From NCBI GenBank assembly GCA_027493525.1, contig JAOSKN010000003.1, forward strand, positions 1,054,001 to 1,118,000: a stretch of 64,000 bases of DNA, given 5' to 3'. Positions 44,439-54,630 of this stretch are shown in pieces. A program made the position numbers and the translations under genes. The notes under the pieces were generated by a model, which was not told the DNA's origin, did no database searches, and saw only the letters and a program-made list of their open reading frames with translations. Positions within the stretch are counted from its first letter, which is position 1; each line of letters opens with the position of its first letter. Source of the stretch: Planctomycetota bacterium (GTDB lineage Bacteria; Planctomycetota; SZUA-567; H5-PLA8).

Positions 44439-45560
44439 ATGCGCAGTCTGATCCCGGTCCTTACGGCGCTGCTGGTGCTGGCGCATCCGCCGGCCGCGCG
44501 CGGCGGCGAAGAAGCCCCCGGCGCCGCCGCCGCCCAGAAGGCCGCCGCGTGGATGGTCAAGCACGCCAACGAAGACGGCACCATTGGCCCCGGCCCCGCC
44601 GCCAAGGCGCCCGGCGTCGTGGGCCTCTGCCTCACCGGCTTGGCCATGGCCCCCGGCCCGCGCTCGCCCGAAACGCAGAAGGTGCTCGACAAGGCCGCCG
44701 CGTACCTGGTCGCCCTGCAACAGGCCGACGGTTCCTTCACCATCCCCGGACAGGGGCTCGAGAACTACAACACCTCCGTCGTGATCGTGGCCCTGAAGGC
44801 GCTGAACGATCCCAAGTACGACGAAGTGCTCGCGAAGGCCAAAACCTACGTCCTCGGCTGCCAACTCGATGAATCGAAGGGCTACAAGGAAGACGAACAC
44901 TACCTGGCCTTCGGCGGATTCGGTTACGGCAGCGCCAAGCGCGCGGACCTTTCCAACACGGCCTTCAGCCTCGACGCCCTGAAGGCGATGGGCGTGGAAG
45001 AGGGCTCCGAAGCCTACAAGAACGCGCTGACCTTCATCCGCCGCTGCCAGGACAACGTCGAGACCAACGACGCCCCGGTGATGAAGAGCGGCGAGAGCAC
45101 CGGCGGCTTCGTCTACCTGCCGGGTGACGGCGAGTTCGGCACGTACAAGACCCGCGCCGGCAAGGAAGCCCCCAAACCCTACGGCAACATGACCTACGCC
45201 GGCATCAAGTCGCTCATCTACTGCGGCGCCAAGGCCGACAGCCCCGAGATGCAGGCCGCCTGGAAGTGGATCAAGGAACACTACGACGCGACCGCCAACC
45301 CCGGCGGAAAGGGCAGCGAAGGCTATTACTACTACGCGGTCGCCTTCGCCAAGGCCTTCACCGCCGCCGGAACCCTGGAATTCACCACCGCCGAAGGCAA
45401 GAAAGTGAACTGGGCCAAGGACCTGAGCGGGCACCTGGCGAAGCTCCAGAAGCCCGACGGTTCGTTCGCGAACGACGAGAAGCGCTGGTGGGAGGCCGAT
45501 CCCGTGCTGGCCACCGCCTACGCGCTCATCGCGCTCGATTACTGCGCCGCGGCCAAGTAG
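44439..45560 (+). CDS. Secreted prenyltransferase/squalene-oxidase-repeat protein 2
   Basis: 373 residues, a clear paralogue of the preceding gene. It has the same signal-peptide plus toroid layout, with repeats such as ADGSFTIPGQGLENYNTSVV, GGFGYGSAKRADLSNTAFSL and TYAGIKSLIYCG, and the end KLQKPDGSFANDEKRWWEAD. The order and spacing of motifs match, so the pair arose by tandem duplication. No acidic cyclase motif is seen. The ATG at 44439 has AAGGAG seven bases upstream. It ends 22 bases before the next gene, in operon-like spacing. Confidence 0.88.
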   Translation: MRSLIPVLTALLVLAHPPAARGGEEAPGAAAAQKAAAWMVKHANEDGTIGPGPAAKAPGVVGLCLTGLAMAPGPRSPETQKVLDKAAAYLVALQQADGSFTIPGQGLENYNTSVVIVALKALNDPKYDEVLAKAKTYVLGCQLDESKGYKEDEHYLAFGGFGYGSAKRADLSNTAFSLDALKAMGVEEGSEAYKNALTFIRRCQDNVETNDAPVMKSGESTGGFVYLPGDGEFGTYKTRAGKEAPKPYGNMTYAGIKSLIYCGAKADSPEMQAAWKWIKEHYDATANPGGKGSEGYYYYAVAFAKAFTAAGTLEFTTAEGKKVNWAKDLSGHLAKLQKPDGSFANDEKRWWEADPVLATAYALIALDYCAAAK

Positions 45561-45582
45561 CGCGCCGCCTCGGAGGCCGGAG

Positions 45583-47124
45583 ATGCCCCGTCGTCTTGCG
45601 CACCTGACGCTGCTCCTGGCGGCGTGCCTCGCCCCCGCCCTGCTCGGCGGCGAGGACGCGCCCGATCCCCGCGTCAAGATCGAAGGCTGGCAGTACGCCC
45701 GCTCGCGCAAGACGATCACCGGCTCCAACAAGGTCACCTGCGCGTTCACCCTCGAGAACGTCACCGGCCAACCGCTCGAGGAGCTGGTCCTGGTGCTCGG
45801 TTTCTCCGATGCCATGGGCCAACCGGCGGGCGATCCGATCACCCAGCGCGTGGGCCGGGTCAACGCCAAGGAAAAGAAGCACGTCGAGATGTCCGCCGAG
45901 TGGATCCCGGTCTTTCAAAGCTACGAACTCTACGTTCGGCACAAGGACGGCCAGGAGCGCTGGCACAGTTCGTCCGACACCGGCAACCCCTCGCCCAAGG
46001 CCGAGAAGTCCCTGAAGGGCGTTGCTTCCGCGCGCCTGCTTGGCAGCGAGCTGAATCTGGACGGCGCCGGGCGCCTCGCCGGCCCGGTCCGGGTCAAGAA
46101 CGAAGGCGACCAGGTCGCGAAAAACATTCAAGTCTTCCTCAAAGTCTACGGCCCCGAACCCCGCCAGCCCGCGCGCCCGCCGGCCAAGACCTCCAAGACC
46201 GCCGGCAAGACGGACAAGGAGGCCGAGGCCGCCGGCGAAGGCCCCAAACGCCCCATCATCAAGGAGTGGACGGGCCCCCTCGGCGACGGGACGCTCAAGG
46301 GCGGCGAGGAAAGAATCTTCCAGCTCAGCGTGCCGCTGGCCGTCGCGCGCACCCACTTCACCGGCTACAGCCTCAGCATCGGTTGCGACGAAGCCAGCTC
46401 GGAAGCGGCCATGTCCGGGGGCGAGTTCCAGAACCTCAACGACCTGGAATCCGCGCACTACAAGTTCAAGCGCACGGGCGAAAACGACGCGGACCTGTCT
46501 GTCTCCTGCCGCCTCCGCAACGGGCTCAAGGAGGCCGCCGGCGAGATCAAGCTCGACCTCGTCTTCTTCAAGAACGAGAAGGACGGACGCAAGGAAGTGA
46601 AGAAGCACCGCTTCGAGTTGAAGGATCCAATCGCCCCCGGCGCCGAACAGGACGTCTCGTTCGTCATTCCGCAGGTGCCCAAGTACGACTCGTTCGAGCA
46701 GGCCATGGGCTATGGCGCGGTGAGCGCCAAAAAGACCGCGCCCAAGGGCAAGACGCCCGAGTTCACGAACGCGGAGACCGTCGAGGTCCTGCTCAAGGAG
46801 TTCAGCCCGCGCGACGACGGTTCGCTGGTAATTGTTTGCGCCGCGCGCAACGGCAGGCCGCATCACGTCAAGGAGATCAAGGTCATCGCGCGCTTCCTCA
46901 AGGCCGACGGCTCGGAATTGACGAAGGTCGAGAAGGTCCTGCCCGACGCGGTGGCTCCTGGGGACGTGCGCAATTTCATTCTGCGGGCCGAAGGGGCCAA
47001 GGAATATGCAAACGTGACAACTGAAGTGGGCTTCGTGGAGATCCGGCCCGCGCAGAAAACTCAGGCCCCCGAAGAGGCCAAGACGGGCGAGGCGGCGGCG
47101 GAATCGCCCGCCGAGGCAAAATGA
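45583..47124 (+). CDS. Secreted protein of unknown function with beta-sandwich repeats
   Basis: 513 residues with a signal peptide (AHLTLLLAACLAPALLGGED). Three or four beta-rich segments of similar style follow (KVTCAFTLENVTGQPLEELV; AGPVRVKNEGDQVAKNIQVF; ADLSVSCRLRNGLKEAAGEI; GSLVIVCAARNGRPHHVKEI), resembling CARDB/FxLYD-type extracellular modules, separated by lysine/proline-rich linkers. Its stop overlaps the next start (ATGA), so it is translationally coupled to the EboD-like gene. The sandwich may bind a partner in the periplasm. No enzymatic motif. Confidence 0.8.
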   Translation: MPRRLAHLTLLLAACLAPALLGGEDAPDPRVKIEGWQYARSRKTITGSNKVTCAFTLENVTGQPLEELVLVLGFSDAMGQPAGDPITQRVGRVNAKEKKHVEMSAEWIPVFQSYELYVRHKDGQERWHSSSDTGNPSPKAEKSLKGVASARLLGSELNLDGAGRLAGPVRVKNEGDQVAKNIQVFLKVYGPEPRQPARPPAKTSKTAGKTDKEAEAAGEGPKRPIIKEWTGPLGDGTLKGGEERIFQLSVPLAVARTHFTGYSLSIGCDEASSEAAMSGGEFQNLNDLESAHYKFKRTGENDADLSVSCRLRNGLKEAAGEIKLDLVFFKNEKDGRKEVKKHRFELKDPIAPGAEQDVSFVIPQVPKYDSFEQAMGYGAVSAKKTAPKGKTPEFTNAETVEVLLKEFSPRDDGSLVIVCAARNGRPHHVKEIKVIARFLKADGSELTKVEKVLPDAVAPGDVRNFILRAEGAKEYANVTTEVGFVEIRPAQKTQAPEEAKTGEAAAESPAEAK

Positions 47125-48326
47125 GCGAGGCCAGCCATCCGATGCGGTATCGCCAGCAACTGAGCGTGCCTTTCGCCTACGACGTGGTCTTCACGCGTGG
47201 GCTCTTCGCACCCGACAACCTCACGCTGGCCGAGTCGTTGCCTCACGCGGACGGGCCGGCGAAGGCGGCGGTCTTCATCGATCAGGGCGTGCTGAAGCGC
47301 CGGCCCGACCTGCCCGAAGCGATCGAGGCCTGGACGCGCGCGCATCCGGAGGCCCTCGCGCTCCGCGGGGGCCCCGTCGCCGTTCCCGGCGGCGAGGCCG
47401 TCAAGAACGACCTCACCTTTGTCCAGCGCATGACCCACCAGTTCCAGCGCTTCGAACTGGACCGGCACAACTACGTGATCGCCGTCGGCGGCGGCGCGGT
47501 CCTGGACGCCGTGGGCCTGGCCGCGGCGGTCTTTCACCGCGGGCTGCGGCTGGTGCGCGTGCCCACGACGGTGCTCTCCCAGAACGACAGTGGCGTCGGG
47601 GTCAAGAACGGCATCAACCTGGACGGCGTGAAGAACCTGATCGGAACCTTCGCCCCGCCTTTCGCGGTCCTGAGCGACCTGGAGTTCCTCGCCGACCTGG
47701 AGGACCGCGACTGGTTCTCGGGGCTCGCCGAAACCTTCAAGGTCGCGTTGATCAAGGACGCCGCGCTGCTGGACGAACTGGAAGCGCTGGCCCCGCGCCT
47801 CGTCGCGCGGGACCTGGACGCGATGGAGCGGATGGTCGTGCGCTGCGCGTTGCTCCACCTGGAGCACATCCGCGGGGGCGGCGATCCCTTCGAATTCGGC
47901 TCCGCGCGCCCGCTCGACTTCGGGCACTGGTCGGCGCACAAGCTCGAAGCGCTCACCCACCACGAACTGCGGCACGGCGAAGCCGTCGCGATCGGCATCG
48001 CGCTGGACCTATACCTCGCCGAAGGCTTGGGGCTGCTTGGCGCGGCCGCGCGGGAGCGGGTCCTGGACGCGATGGCCGCCTGCCGCCTGCCGCTCTGGCA
48101 CGACGCACTGCTCCGGCGCAACGGGGTCACCGGCGCGCTGAAGGTCGTCGAGGGACTCGAGGAGTTCCGGCAGCATCTTGGCGGACGGCTGACCCTGACG
48201 ATGCCCGACGGTCTGGGGCGGAAGATCGAAATCCACGAACTCGCGCCCGAGCGGATTGAAGCGGCCGTCGAAGCGCTGAAAACCCGCGCGCAGACCGTAC
48301 ATAACCCCTTACCCGCCAAGCCATAA
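47121..48326 (+). CDS. EboD-like 3-dehydroquinate synthase homologue
   Basis: 401 residues of the sugar-phosphate cyclase superfamily. The NAD- and metal-binding core shows YVIAVGGGAVLDAVGLAAAV, RVPTTVLSQNDSGVGVKNGI, SGLAETFKVALIKDA and PLDFGHWSAHKLEALTHHEL, the last carrying two of the metal-binding histidines. The opening QQLSVPFAYDVVFTRGLF and the phrase LDFGHW are closer to EboD (of eboABCDEF clusters) than to AroB. EboD is thought to act in making or moving a secondary-metabolite precursor. No other ebo gene is visible in the window, and it is coupled to the preceding secreted-protein gene. AroB remains a possibility. Confidence 0.8.
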   Translation: MSEASHPMRYRQQLSVPFAYDVVFTRGLFAPDNLTLAESLPHADGPAKAAVFIDQGVLKRRPDLPEAIEAWTRAHPEALALRGGPVAVPGGEAVKNDLTFVQRMTHQFQRFELDRHNYVIAVGGGAVLDAVGLAAAVFHRGLRLVRVPTTVLSQNDSGVGVKNGINLDGVKNLIGTFAPPFAVLSDLEFLADLEDRDWFSGLAETFKVALIKDAALLDELEALAPRLVARDLDAMERMVVRCALLHLEHIRGGGDPFEFGSARPLDFGHWSAHKLEALTHHELRHGEAVAIGIALDLYLAEGLGLLGAAARERVLDAMAACRLPLWHDALLRRNGVTGALKVVEGLEEFRQHLGGRLTLTMPDGLGRKIEIHELAPERIEAAVEALKTRAQTVHNPLPAKP

Positions 48327-48428
48327 ACCGCGCGGCACAATTCCTGAAAGAGCCCTCTCATCCGCCTGTATACTGGCGTAGCCATGCGCTAGATTGATGG
48401 CCTTCTAAACCAGCCGAAAGGGTACGCC

Positions 48429-49439
48429 ATGCGTTCGATGCTCGCCGTCGCCGTGCTGGGCTTGTTCTGCGGGTTCGTTCCGGGCGCGCACGCTCAGGAC
48501 GCGCCGAGCGCAGATCAGGTCCAGGCCTGGGTCGCGCAACTGGGCCATGAGGATTTCGCGAAGCGGGCGGAGGCTGAGGAAAAGCTGCTCCAGGCCGGCC
48601 CGGCCGCCGAGGCGGCGCTCGAGAAGGCCGCGCTGAGCGACGACATCGAGACGAAGCAGCGCGCCGGCCGGCTCCTCGGCAAGCTCAAGACCGAACCGCT
48701 GCTGGCGAAGATGACCGAGTCGGCCGCCAAGGCGCAATCGCTCGAGGCCGACTTCGAGATGAAGATGTCAATGATGGGCATGCAGACCGGCGGCGCCGGG
48801 CACTTCAAGGGCAAGGGCGACAGCAGCAAGTTCATCATGGACATGACCATGCAAGTGATGGGCCAGGAAATGAAGATGAACATGGTCAACGACGGCACGA
48901 CCGTATGGATCGAGACCACCATGCCGGGCGGCCAGGGCAAGATGGTCCAGAAAATGTCGGGGGAGATGATGAAGAAGTTGGGCGGCCAGCAGGGCGGCAG
49001 CCCGATGGACCAGGTTCAGCAGATGCGCAAGACCTACGACTTCACCGAGGTCTCGGAAGACAAGCTGGGCGAACGCGCGGTCTACGTGCTGAAGGGCAAG
49101 ATCAAGGCCAACGCCGCGGACGAGGCCGCCAAGCGCGCGGAAGAGGTAGGCGGCGCGCAGGCGGCGGCCATGGCCCGCGCGCAGATGCAGGGCATGGACA
49201 GCGCGACCATTTACATCGACAAGGAAGACCTGCTTGTCCGCAAGTTGAACGTCCTCGACGCGCAGGGCGCCGCCGTGATGGAAATGGACATGAAAAACAT
49301 GAAGATCAACGTTGAACTCAAGGAAGACGAGTTCAAGTACACGCCCCCCGAAGGCGCGACCGTCATGGACGTCGAGGAGATGCTCAGAAAGGCCAAGGAA
49401 GGCGGCGGCGCCGCGCCGGCGCCCGACGGAGGCTTCTAA
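48429..49439 (+). CDS. Secreted HEAT-repeat/LolA-like outer-membrane lipoprotein-sorting protein
   Basis: 336 residues. Signal peptide (MRSMLAVAVLGLFCGFVPGA). A short HEAT-like helical unit (VQAWVAQLGHEDFAKRAEAE) comes next, then a beta-sheet domain of LolA/LolB style: SLEADFEMKMSMMGMQTGGA, then GTTVWIETTMPGGQGKMVQK, YDFTEVSEDKLGERAVYVLK and DLLVRKLNVLDAQGAAVMEM. Methionine-rich hydrophobic strands (MQVMGQEMKMNMV) fit a lipid-binding cavity. In LolA the cavity carries acylated lipoproteins; a direct role here is inferred. AAAGGG precedes the ATG. Confidence 0.8.
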   Translation: MRSMLAVAVLGLFCGFVPGAHAQDAPSADQVQAWVAQLGHEDFAKRAEAEEKLLQAGPAAEAALEKAALSDDIETKQRAGRLLGKLKTEPLLAKMTESAAKAQSLEADFEMKMSMMGMQTGGAGHFKGKGDSSKFIMDMTMQVMGQEMKMNMVNDGTTVWIETTMPGGQGKMVQKMSGEMMKKLGGQQGGSPMDQVQQMRKTYDFTEVSEDKLGERAVYVLKGKIKANAADEAAKRAEEVGGAQAAAMARAQMQGMDSATIYIDKEDLLVRKLNVLDAQGAAVMEMDMKNMKINVELKEDEFKYTPPEGATVMDVEEMLRKAKEGGGAAPAPDGGF

Positions 49440-49442
49440 ACG

Positions 49443-49727
49443 TCAGTCGGAGGGCGGATCGTCGGACCTGGAGGCACAATCCTCGCCCTTACGGTTGATC
49501 TTGCGCTCGCGGTCCACGGCCAAGCCCAGTCCTGCCAGAACAAAGGCCAAAATCGCGTACATGGCCGCGGCGCTTGGCGCCACTTTGCCCGTCATCCATC
49601 CGGCCAGCGCGACCACCCCCAAGGATCCACCCCAAACCAGACACGTCAGGGCCGCGAACCGTACAGCGCCCGGGCTCGCGGAGTCGCTGAGCTTGGTCCG
49701 TCGGGTTGTCCGCGGGCCGGGCGTCAA
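49443..49727 (-). CDS. Small membrane protein cotranslated with purH
   Basis: 94 residues with two membrane segments (ALTCLVWGGSLGVVALAGWM and AAMYAILAFVLAGLGLAVDR) flanked by basic ends. The start is a TTG overlapping the purH stop (TTGA), so it is translationally coupled as the last gene of the purine operon. No family is recognised. Its end lies just beyond the convergent HEAT/LolA-like gene's stop. Confidence 0.65.
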   Translation of the reverse strand: MTPGPRTTRRTKLSDSASPGAVRFAALTCLVWGGSLGVVALAGWMTGKVAPSAAAMYAILAFVLAGLGLAVDRERKINRKGEDCASRSDDPPSD

Positions 49728-51292
49728 TGCCGGAAGTGCCGGATGCCGGTGAAGACCATCGCCACGCCGTGGGCGTCGGCGGCGGCGATGACCTCGCCGT
49801 CCTTCACGCTGCCGCCGGGCTGGATCACGGCCTTCACGCCGGCCTTCGCGGCCGCTTCCAGCCCGTCCGGGAACGGGAAGAAGGCGTCGGAAGCCAGCAC
49901 CGAGCCGCCGGCGCGCGAGCCGGCCTTCTTCACCGCGATCTCGACCGAATCCACGCGGCTCATCTGGCCCGCGCCCACGCCGACGACGGCGCGGCCCTGC
50001 GCCAGCACGATCGCGTTCGACTTCACGTGCTTGCAGATCGTCATGGCGAACTTGAGCGCCGCGAGCTCCTCGGCCGACGGCTCGCGCTTCGTCACGGTCT
50101 TCAGGTTGGCGAACTCGTCGGCCACGCGGTCGAGATCCTGGACGAGCAGCCCGCCCACGACGCGCCGCACGTCATACTCGCGCCCGCCTCCGGGAAAGTC
50201 CTCGAAGAGGCCCGTCTCCAGCAGCACCGCGTTGGCGCCCCACTTCTTCTTCGTGGTCAGGATCTGGACGGCGGCCTCGGTGTAGAGCGGCGCGACGATG
50301 GCGTCGACCTTGGCGTTGGCGACGATCTCCTCGGCGAGGCGCTCGTCGAGTTTGCGATTAAGCCCGATCACGCCGCCGAAGGCCGAGAGCGGGTCGCCGG
50401 CGTAAGCCCGCTTGAAGGCCTCCAGGATGTCGTCGGCGGCCGCGGCGCCGCAGGGGTTGTTGTGCTTGACGACGCAGGCGGCCGGCGCGGAAAACTCCTT
50501 CACGATCTCCAGGGCCGCGGCGAGGTCCAGGACGTTGTTAAAGCCGGGCTCCTTGCCCGAAAGCTGCCGCGCGTCGGCGACGTTGGGCTCGGCGCACCCG
50601 GGGATCGCATAGAAGCCGGCCTTCTGGTGCGGGTTCTCGCCGTAGCGCATGTGCTGGACCAGCGCGCCCTGGAGCAGGAAGGAGCGCGGCGGGCCGTCCT
50701 CGCCCACGCCTTCCAGGTACGCCCCGATGGCCGCGTCGTAGCGGCTGGTCAGCGCGAAGACCTTGGAGGCAAGGCGCAGGCGCGTCTCCTTGCGCGTCAT
50801 GCCGTCGTTGCCGTGCAGTTCGGTGAGCACCGTCAGGTAGTCCTGCGGGTCGCAGACGACGGTGACCGCCGCCCAGTTCTTGGCCGCGCTGCGAAGCATC
50901 GACGGTCCGCCGATATCGATCTGCTCGATGGCCTCCTCGAGCGTGACGCCGGGCTTCGCGACGGTCTTCTCGAACGGATACAGGTTCACCGCGACGAGGT
51001 CGATCGGCGCGATGCCGTGCTCGGCGGCCTGCGCGCGATGCTCGCCCAGGTCGCGCCGGAAAAGCAGCCCGCCGTGGACCTTGGGATGGAGCGTCTTGAC
51101 GCGCCCGTCGAGCATCTCCGGGAAGCCGGTGAGTTCGGAGACGTCGAGGGCCTTCAGGCCGGCCTCGCGCAGCGCCTTCGCCGTGCCGCCGGTGGAGACG
51201 AGTTCGACGCCAAGCTTCGCGAGCCCGGCGGCGAATTCGACCACGCCGGTCTTGTCGTGCACGCTGATCAGCGCGCGGCGGATGGGGGACAT
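49724..51292 (-). CDS. purH: Bifunctional AICAR transformylase/IMP cyclohydrolase PurH
   Basis: 522 residues. The N-terminal IMP cyclohydrolase (MGS-like fold) has ALISVHDKTGVVEFA, STGGTAKAL and DGRVKTLHPKVHGG. The C-terminal AICAR transformylase has MRYGENPHQKAGFY, the catalytic KHNNPCGAA, SDAFFPFPDGLE and the end IQPGGSVKDGEVIAAADA. It performs the last two steps of de novo IMP synthesis using 10-formyl-THF. It is leftward, read after the toxin-antitoxin pair, whose toxin stop lies about eight bases upstream of the purH start. The operon order is purF-purM-TA-purH-membrane protein. Confidence 0.98.
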   Translation of the reverse strand: MSPIRRALISVHDKTGVVEFAAGLAKLGVELVSTGGTAKALREAGLKALDVSELTGFPEMLDGRVKTLHPKVHGGLLFRRDLGEHRAQAAEHGIAPIDLVAVNLYPFEKTVAKPGVTLEEAIEQIDIGGPSMLRSAAKNWAAVTVVCDPQDYLTVLTELHGNDGMTRKETRLRLASKVFALTSRYDAAIGAYLEGVGEDGPPRSFLLQGALVQHMRYGENPHQKAGFYAIPGCAEPNVADARQLSGKEPGFNNVLDLAAALEIVKEFSAPAACVVKHNNPCGAAAADDILEAFKRAYAGDPLSAFGGVIGLNRKLDERLAEEIVANAKVDAIVAPLYTEAAVQILTTKKKWGANAVLLETGLFEDFPGGGREYDVRRVVGGLLVQDLDRVADEFANLKTVTKREPSAEELAALKFAMTICKHVKSNAIVLAQGRAVVGVGAGQMSRVDSVEIAVKKAGSRAGGSVLASDAFFPFPDGLEAAAKAGVKAVIQPGGSVKDGEVIAAADAHGVAMVFTGIRHFRH

Positions 51293-51299
51293 GTTGACG

Positions 51300-51611
51300 T
51301 CACCTCCTTAATCGACCCTGCATGGCTTTTTGAAGGTCTCGGCCGCCGTGAATGACCGAGAGAATTTCCACTTCGGAGGGAAGAATTCGGCAGATCACAC
51401 GGTAACTGTAAACGACCACTTCACGAATCGCATCGTCCGGGAATTCCTCGATCCTGTGGCCGGAGCGGGGATACCGCGCAAGCCGCATCGTACGCTCGGC
51501 AATGCGCTCACCGACTTTCAGGGCCGCGGCCGGCGCATCGAGCGAGATGTACTCCAGGATCTCTTTCAGGTCTTCGATGGCGCCTGCGGTCCATGTAACC
51601 GATAAAGCCAC
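51300..51611 (-). CDS. RelE/ParE-type toxin
   Basis: 103 residues: VTWTAGAIEDLKEILEYISL, RIAERTMRLARYPRSGHRIE and VVVYSYRVICRI. The pattern matches the ParE/RelE toxin fold (E-D-L helix, GHR turn, YRV.YRI strand). Such toxins poison gyrase or cleave mRNA on the ribosome; which applies is not decided by sequence. It overlaps the antitoxin's end by 46 bases, as usual for such pairs, and its stop is eight bases from the purH start. Confidence 0.88.
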   Translation of the reverse strand: MALSVTWTAGAIEDLKEILEYISLDAPAAALKVGERIAERTMRLARYPRSGHRIEEFPDDAIREVVVYSYRVICRILPSEVEILSVIHGGRDLQKAMQGRLRR

Positions 51612-51784
51612 TCGCGGATTTCCTTCATGGCTTCGGCGTGAGGCTTCTTATGGCCCGCTTTGGAGTCGGCCAAGCCACGCTTGATTCGCTGAACCACGTA
51701 GAGCCGGTACAGCATATCCTCAAGCGTGCAGTCGTCCGGCATTTGAGTCAAGCACTCCAGAGCCTCTTCCTTTTCCGAAGGCAT
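51566..51784 (-). CDS. Antitoxin, partner of the RelE/ParE-type toxin
   Basis: 72 residues starting MPSEKEEALECLTQMPDDCT, then LEDMLYRLYVVQRIKRGLAD and a lysine/proline-rich C-terminal half that would wrap the toxin. AGGAGG lies upstream. The helical DDCTLEDMLYRLYVVQRIKR style is that of small DUF-type antitoxins paired with RelE/ParE. It starts about 25 bases after the purM stop (51809), so the pair is embedded in the purine operon. Autoregulation, usual in this family, would be superimposed on purine regulation (inference). Confidence 0.8.
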   Translation of the reverse strand: MPSEKEEALECLTQMPDDCTLEDMLYRLYVVQRIKRGLADSKAGHKKPHAEAMKEIREWLYRLHGPQAPSKT

Positions 51785-51808
51785 GACCGATCCTCCTGAC
51801 GCACACAC

Positions 51809-52901
51809 TTATTCTAACACCACCGCCGCCTCCGCGTCCGGGTTTCCGGCGGCTTCTATCGTCCCGATCGCGCTCGTCGGGAAGCCCGTCTGCTCCAGGG
51901 TGGCGCGGATCGCGTTGGCGTTGAACTCGGGGCAGACCAGCGTAAGCCCGATGCCCATGTTAAACGTGTCGTACATCTCGGACGCTTCGACGTCGCCGGC
52001 TTTTTTGAATGAGGCCGAAGATCGGCGGAACCGGCCACGTGCCCTTTTTGATCCGCGCCACCACGCCCTTGGGCAGCGTGCGAGGGATGTTCCCCGGCAG
52101 GCCCGAGCCGGTGATGTTCGCCATGGCCTTGACGATCTCTTTGACCTTGTAGCGTTCGAGCACCTGCCGGACGGGCAGCGCGTAAATCAGCGTCGGGCGC
52201 AGGAGCTCCTCCCCCAGCGTGCAGCCCAGCTCAGGGACCTGCGCGTCGAGTTGCATCCCGGCGCGCTCCAGCAGCGCCTTGCGCGCGAGGCTGTAGCCGT
52301 TGGAGTGCAAGCCCGAACTGTGCACGCCGAGGACCACGTCGCCGGGCGATACCTTCGAGCCGTCGATGACCTTGTCACGCTCGACCACGCCCACGCAGAA
52401 GCCGGCCAGGTCGTACTCGCCCGGCGCGTAGAGGTCCGGGAGCGAGGCCGTCTCGCCGCCCAGCAGGGCGCAGCGCGCCTGGTGGCAGCCTTCCACCACG
52501 CCCTTCACCAGCGCCTCGCAGACCGCCGGCTCCTTCTTGGCCATGCCGATGTAATCGAGGAAGAAGAGCGGCTCGGCGCCCTGCACGACCATGTCGTTGA
52601 CCGACATCGCGACGAGGTCGATGCCCACCGTGTCGTGCTTGCCGGTCAGGAAGGCGATCTTGAGCTTGGTGCCCACGCCGTCGGTGCACGCGACGAGGAC
52701 GGGATCCTTGTACTGCCCGCGCAGGAGCTTCACCTCGCCGCCGAGTTCGAAGAGCCCCGCGAAGCCCCCCACCCCGCCGAGCACCTCGGGCCCGTAGGTG
52801 CTCTGCGCGAGCTTCCCGATGGAGTCGGCCACGCGGTCGCCCATGCGGATGTCGACGCCGGCGTCCTTGTAGGTGAGGCCCTTGGCGGGTTTCTTGGTCA
52901 C
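51809..52901 (-). CDS. purM: Phosphoribosylformylglycinamidine cyclo-ligase PurM, frame broken at an A6 run
   Basis: PurM joins step five of purine synthesis (FGAM to AIR, ATP-dependent). Typical motifs are LTYKDAGVDI near the start, DGVGTKLKIAF, MSVNDMVVQGAEPLFFLDYI and LLGGETASLPDLY. After PPIFGLIQK the frame is lost. A six-base A run on the coding strand (52001-52006 on +), cut to five, gives AGDVEASEMYDTFNMGIGL and the stop at 51809, a complete domain. The start is uncertain: GTG at 52901 gives a PurM-like start, while ATG 52937 lies in a repeat. A one-base insertion error is the simplest explanation. Confidence 0.9.
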
Positions 52902-52938
52902 GGTTAGGCCTTGATCTCTGAGTAATTGCGCAGGCATC

Positions 52939-53007
52939 AGAAACGTAATACGTGAACGCCGCACAGCGCCGTCGATCGAGCTTCACGTTTTACGTTTCAC
53001 GTTTCAG
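52939..53007. repeat. Inverted pair of AAACGTN heptamer arrays between purM and purF
   Basis: The left arm (52939-52957) has GAAACGT/AATACGT/GAACG. The right arm (52981-53007) has TTCACGT/TTTACGT/TTCACGT/TTCA, which is the same 7-base unit on the opposite strand. It lies in the purF-purM gap. Confidence 0.7.
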
Positions 53008-53011
53008 CCGT

Positions 53012-54433
<1,422 letters not shown>

Positions 54434-54630
54434 GGGCAGGGTTCCGGGTGGGCCGGCGCGCGCGTCAAACCGTCCGTGCGTCCGCGTTCATTGTGCCGGT
54501 TCGGAAAATGTCCGCAAGTGCGTGGCGGGGAACTTCTTTTGGCGCGAGAAGACTCGATCGGCATGTGGACGGAACAGGATCTGGTGAATAACGGGCACTC
54601 GCGCCGGCGCCGGGTGGACCGACCCGCCGG

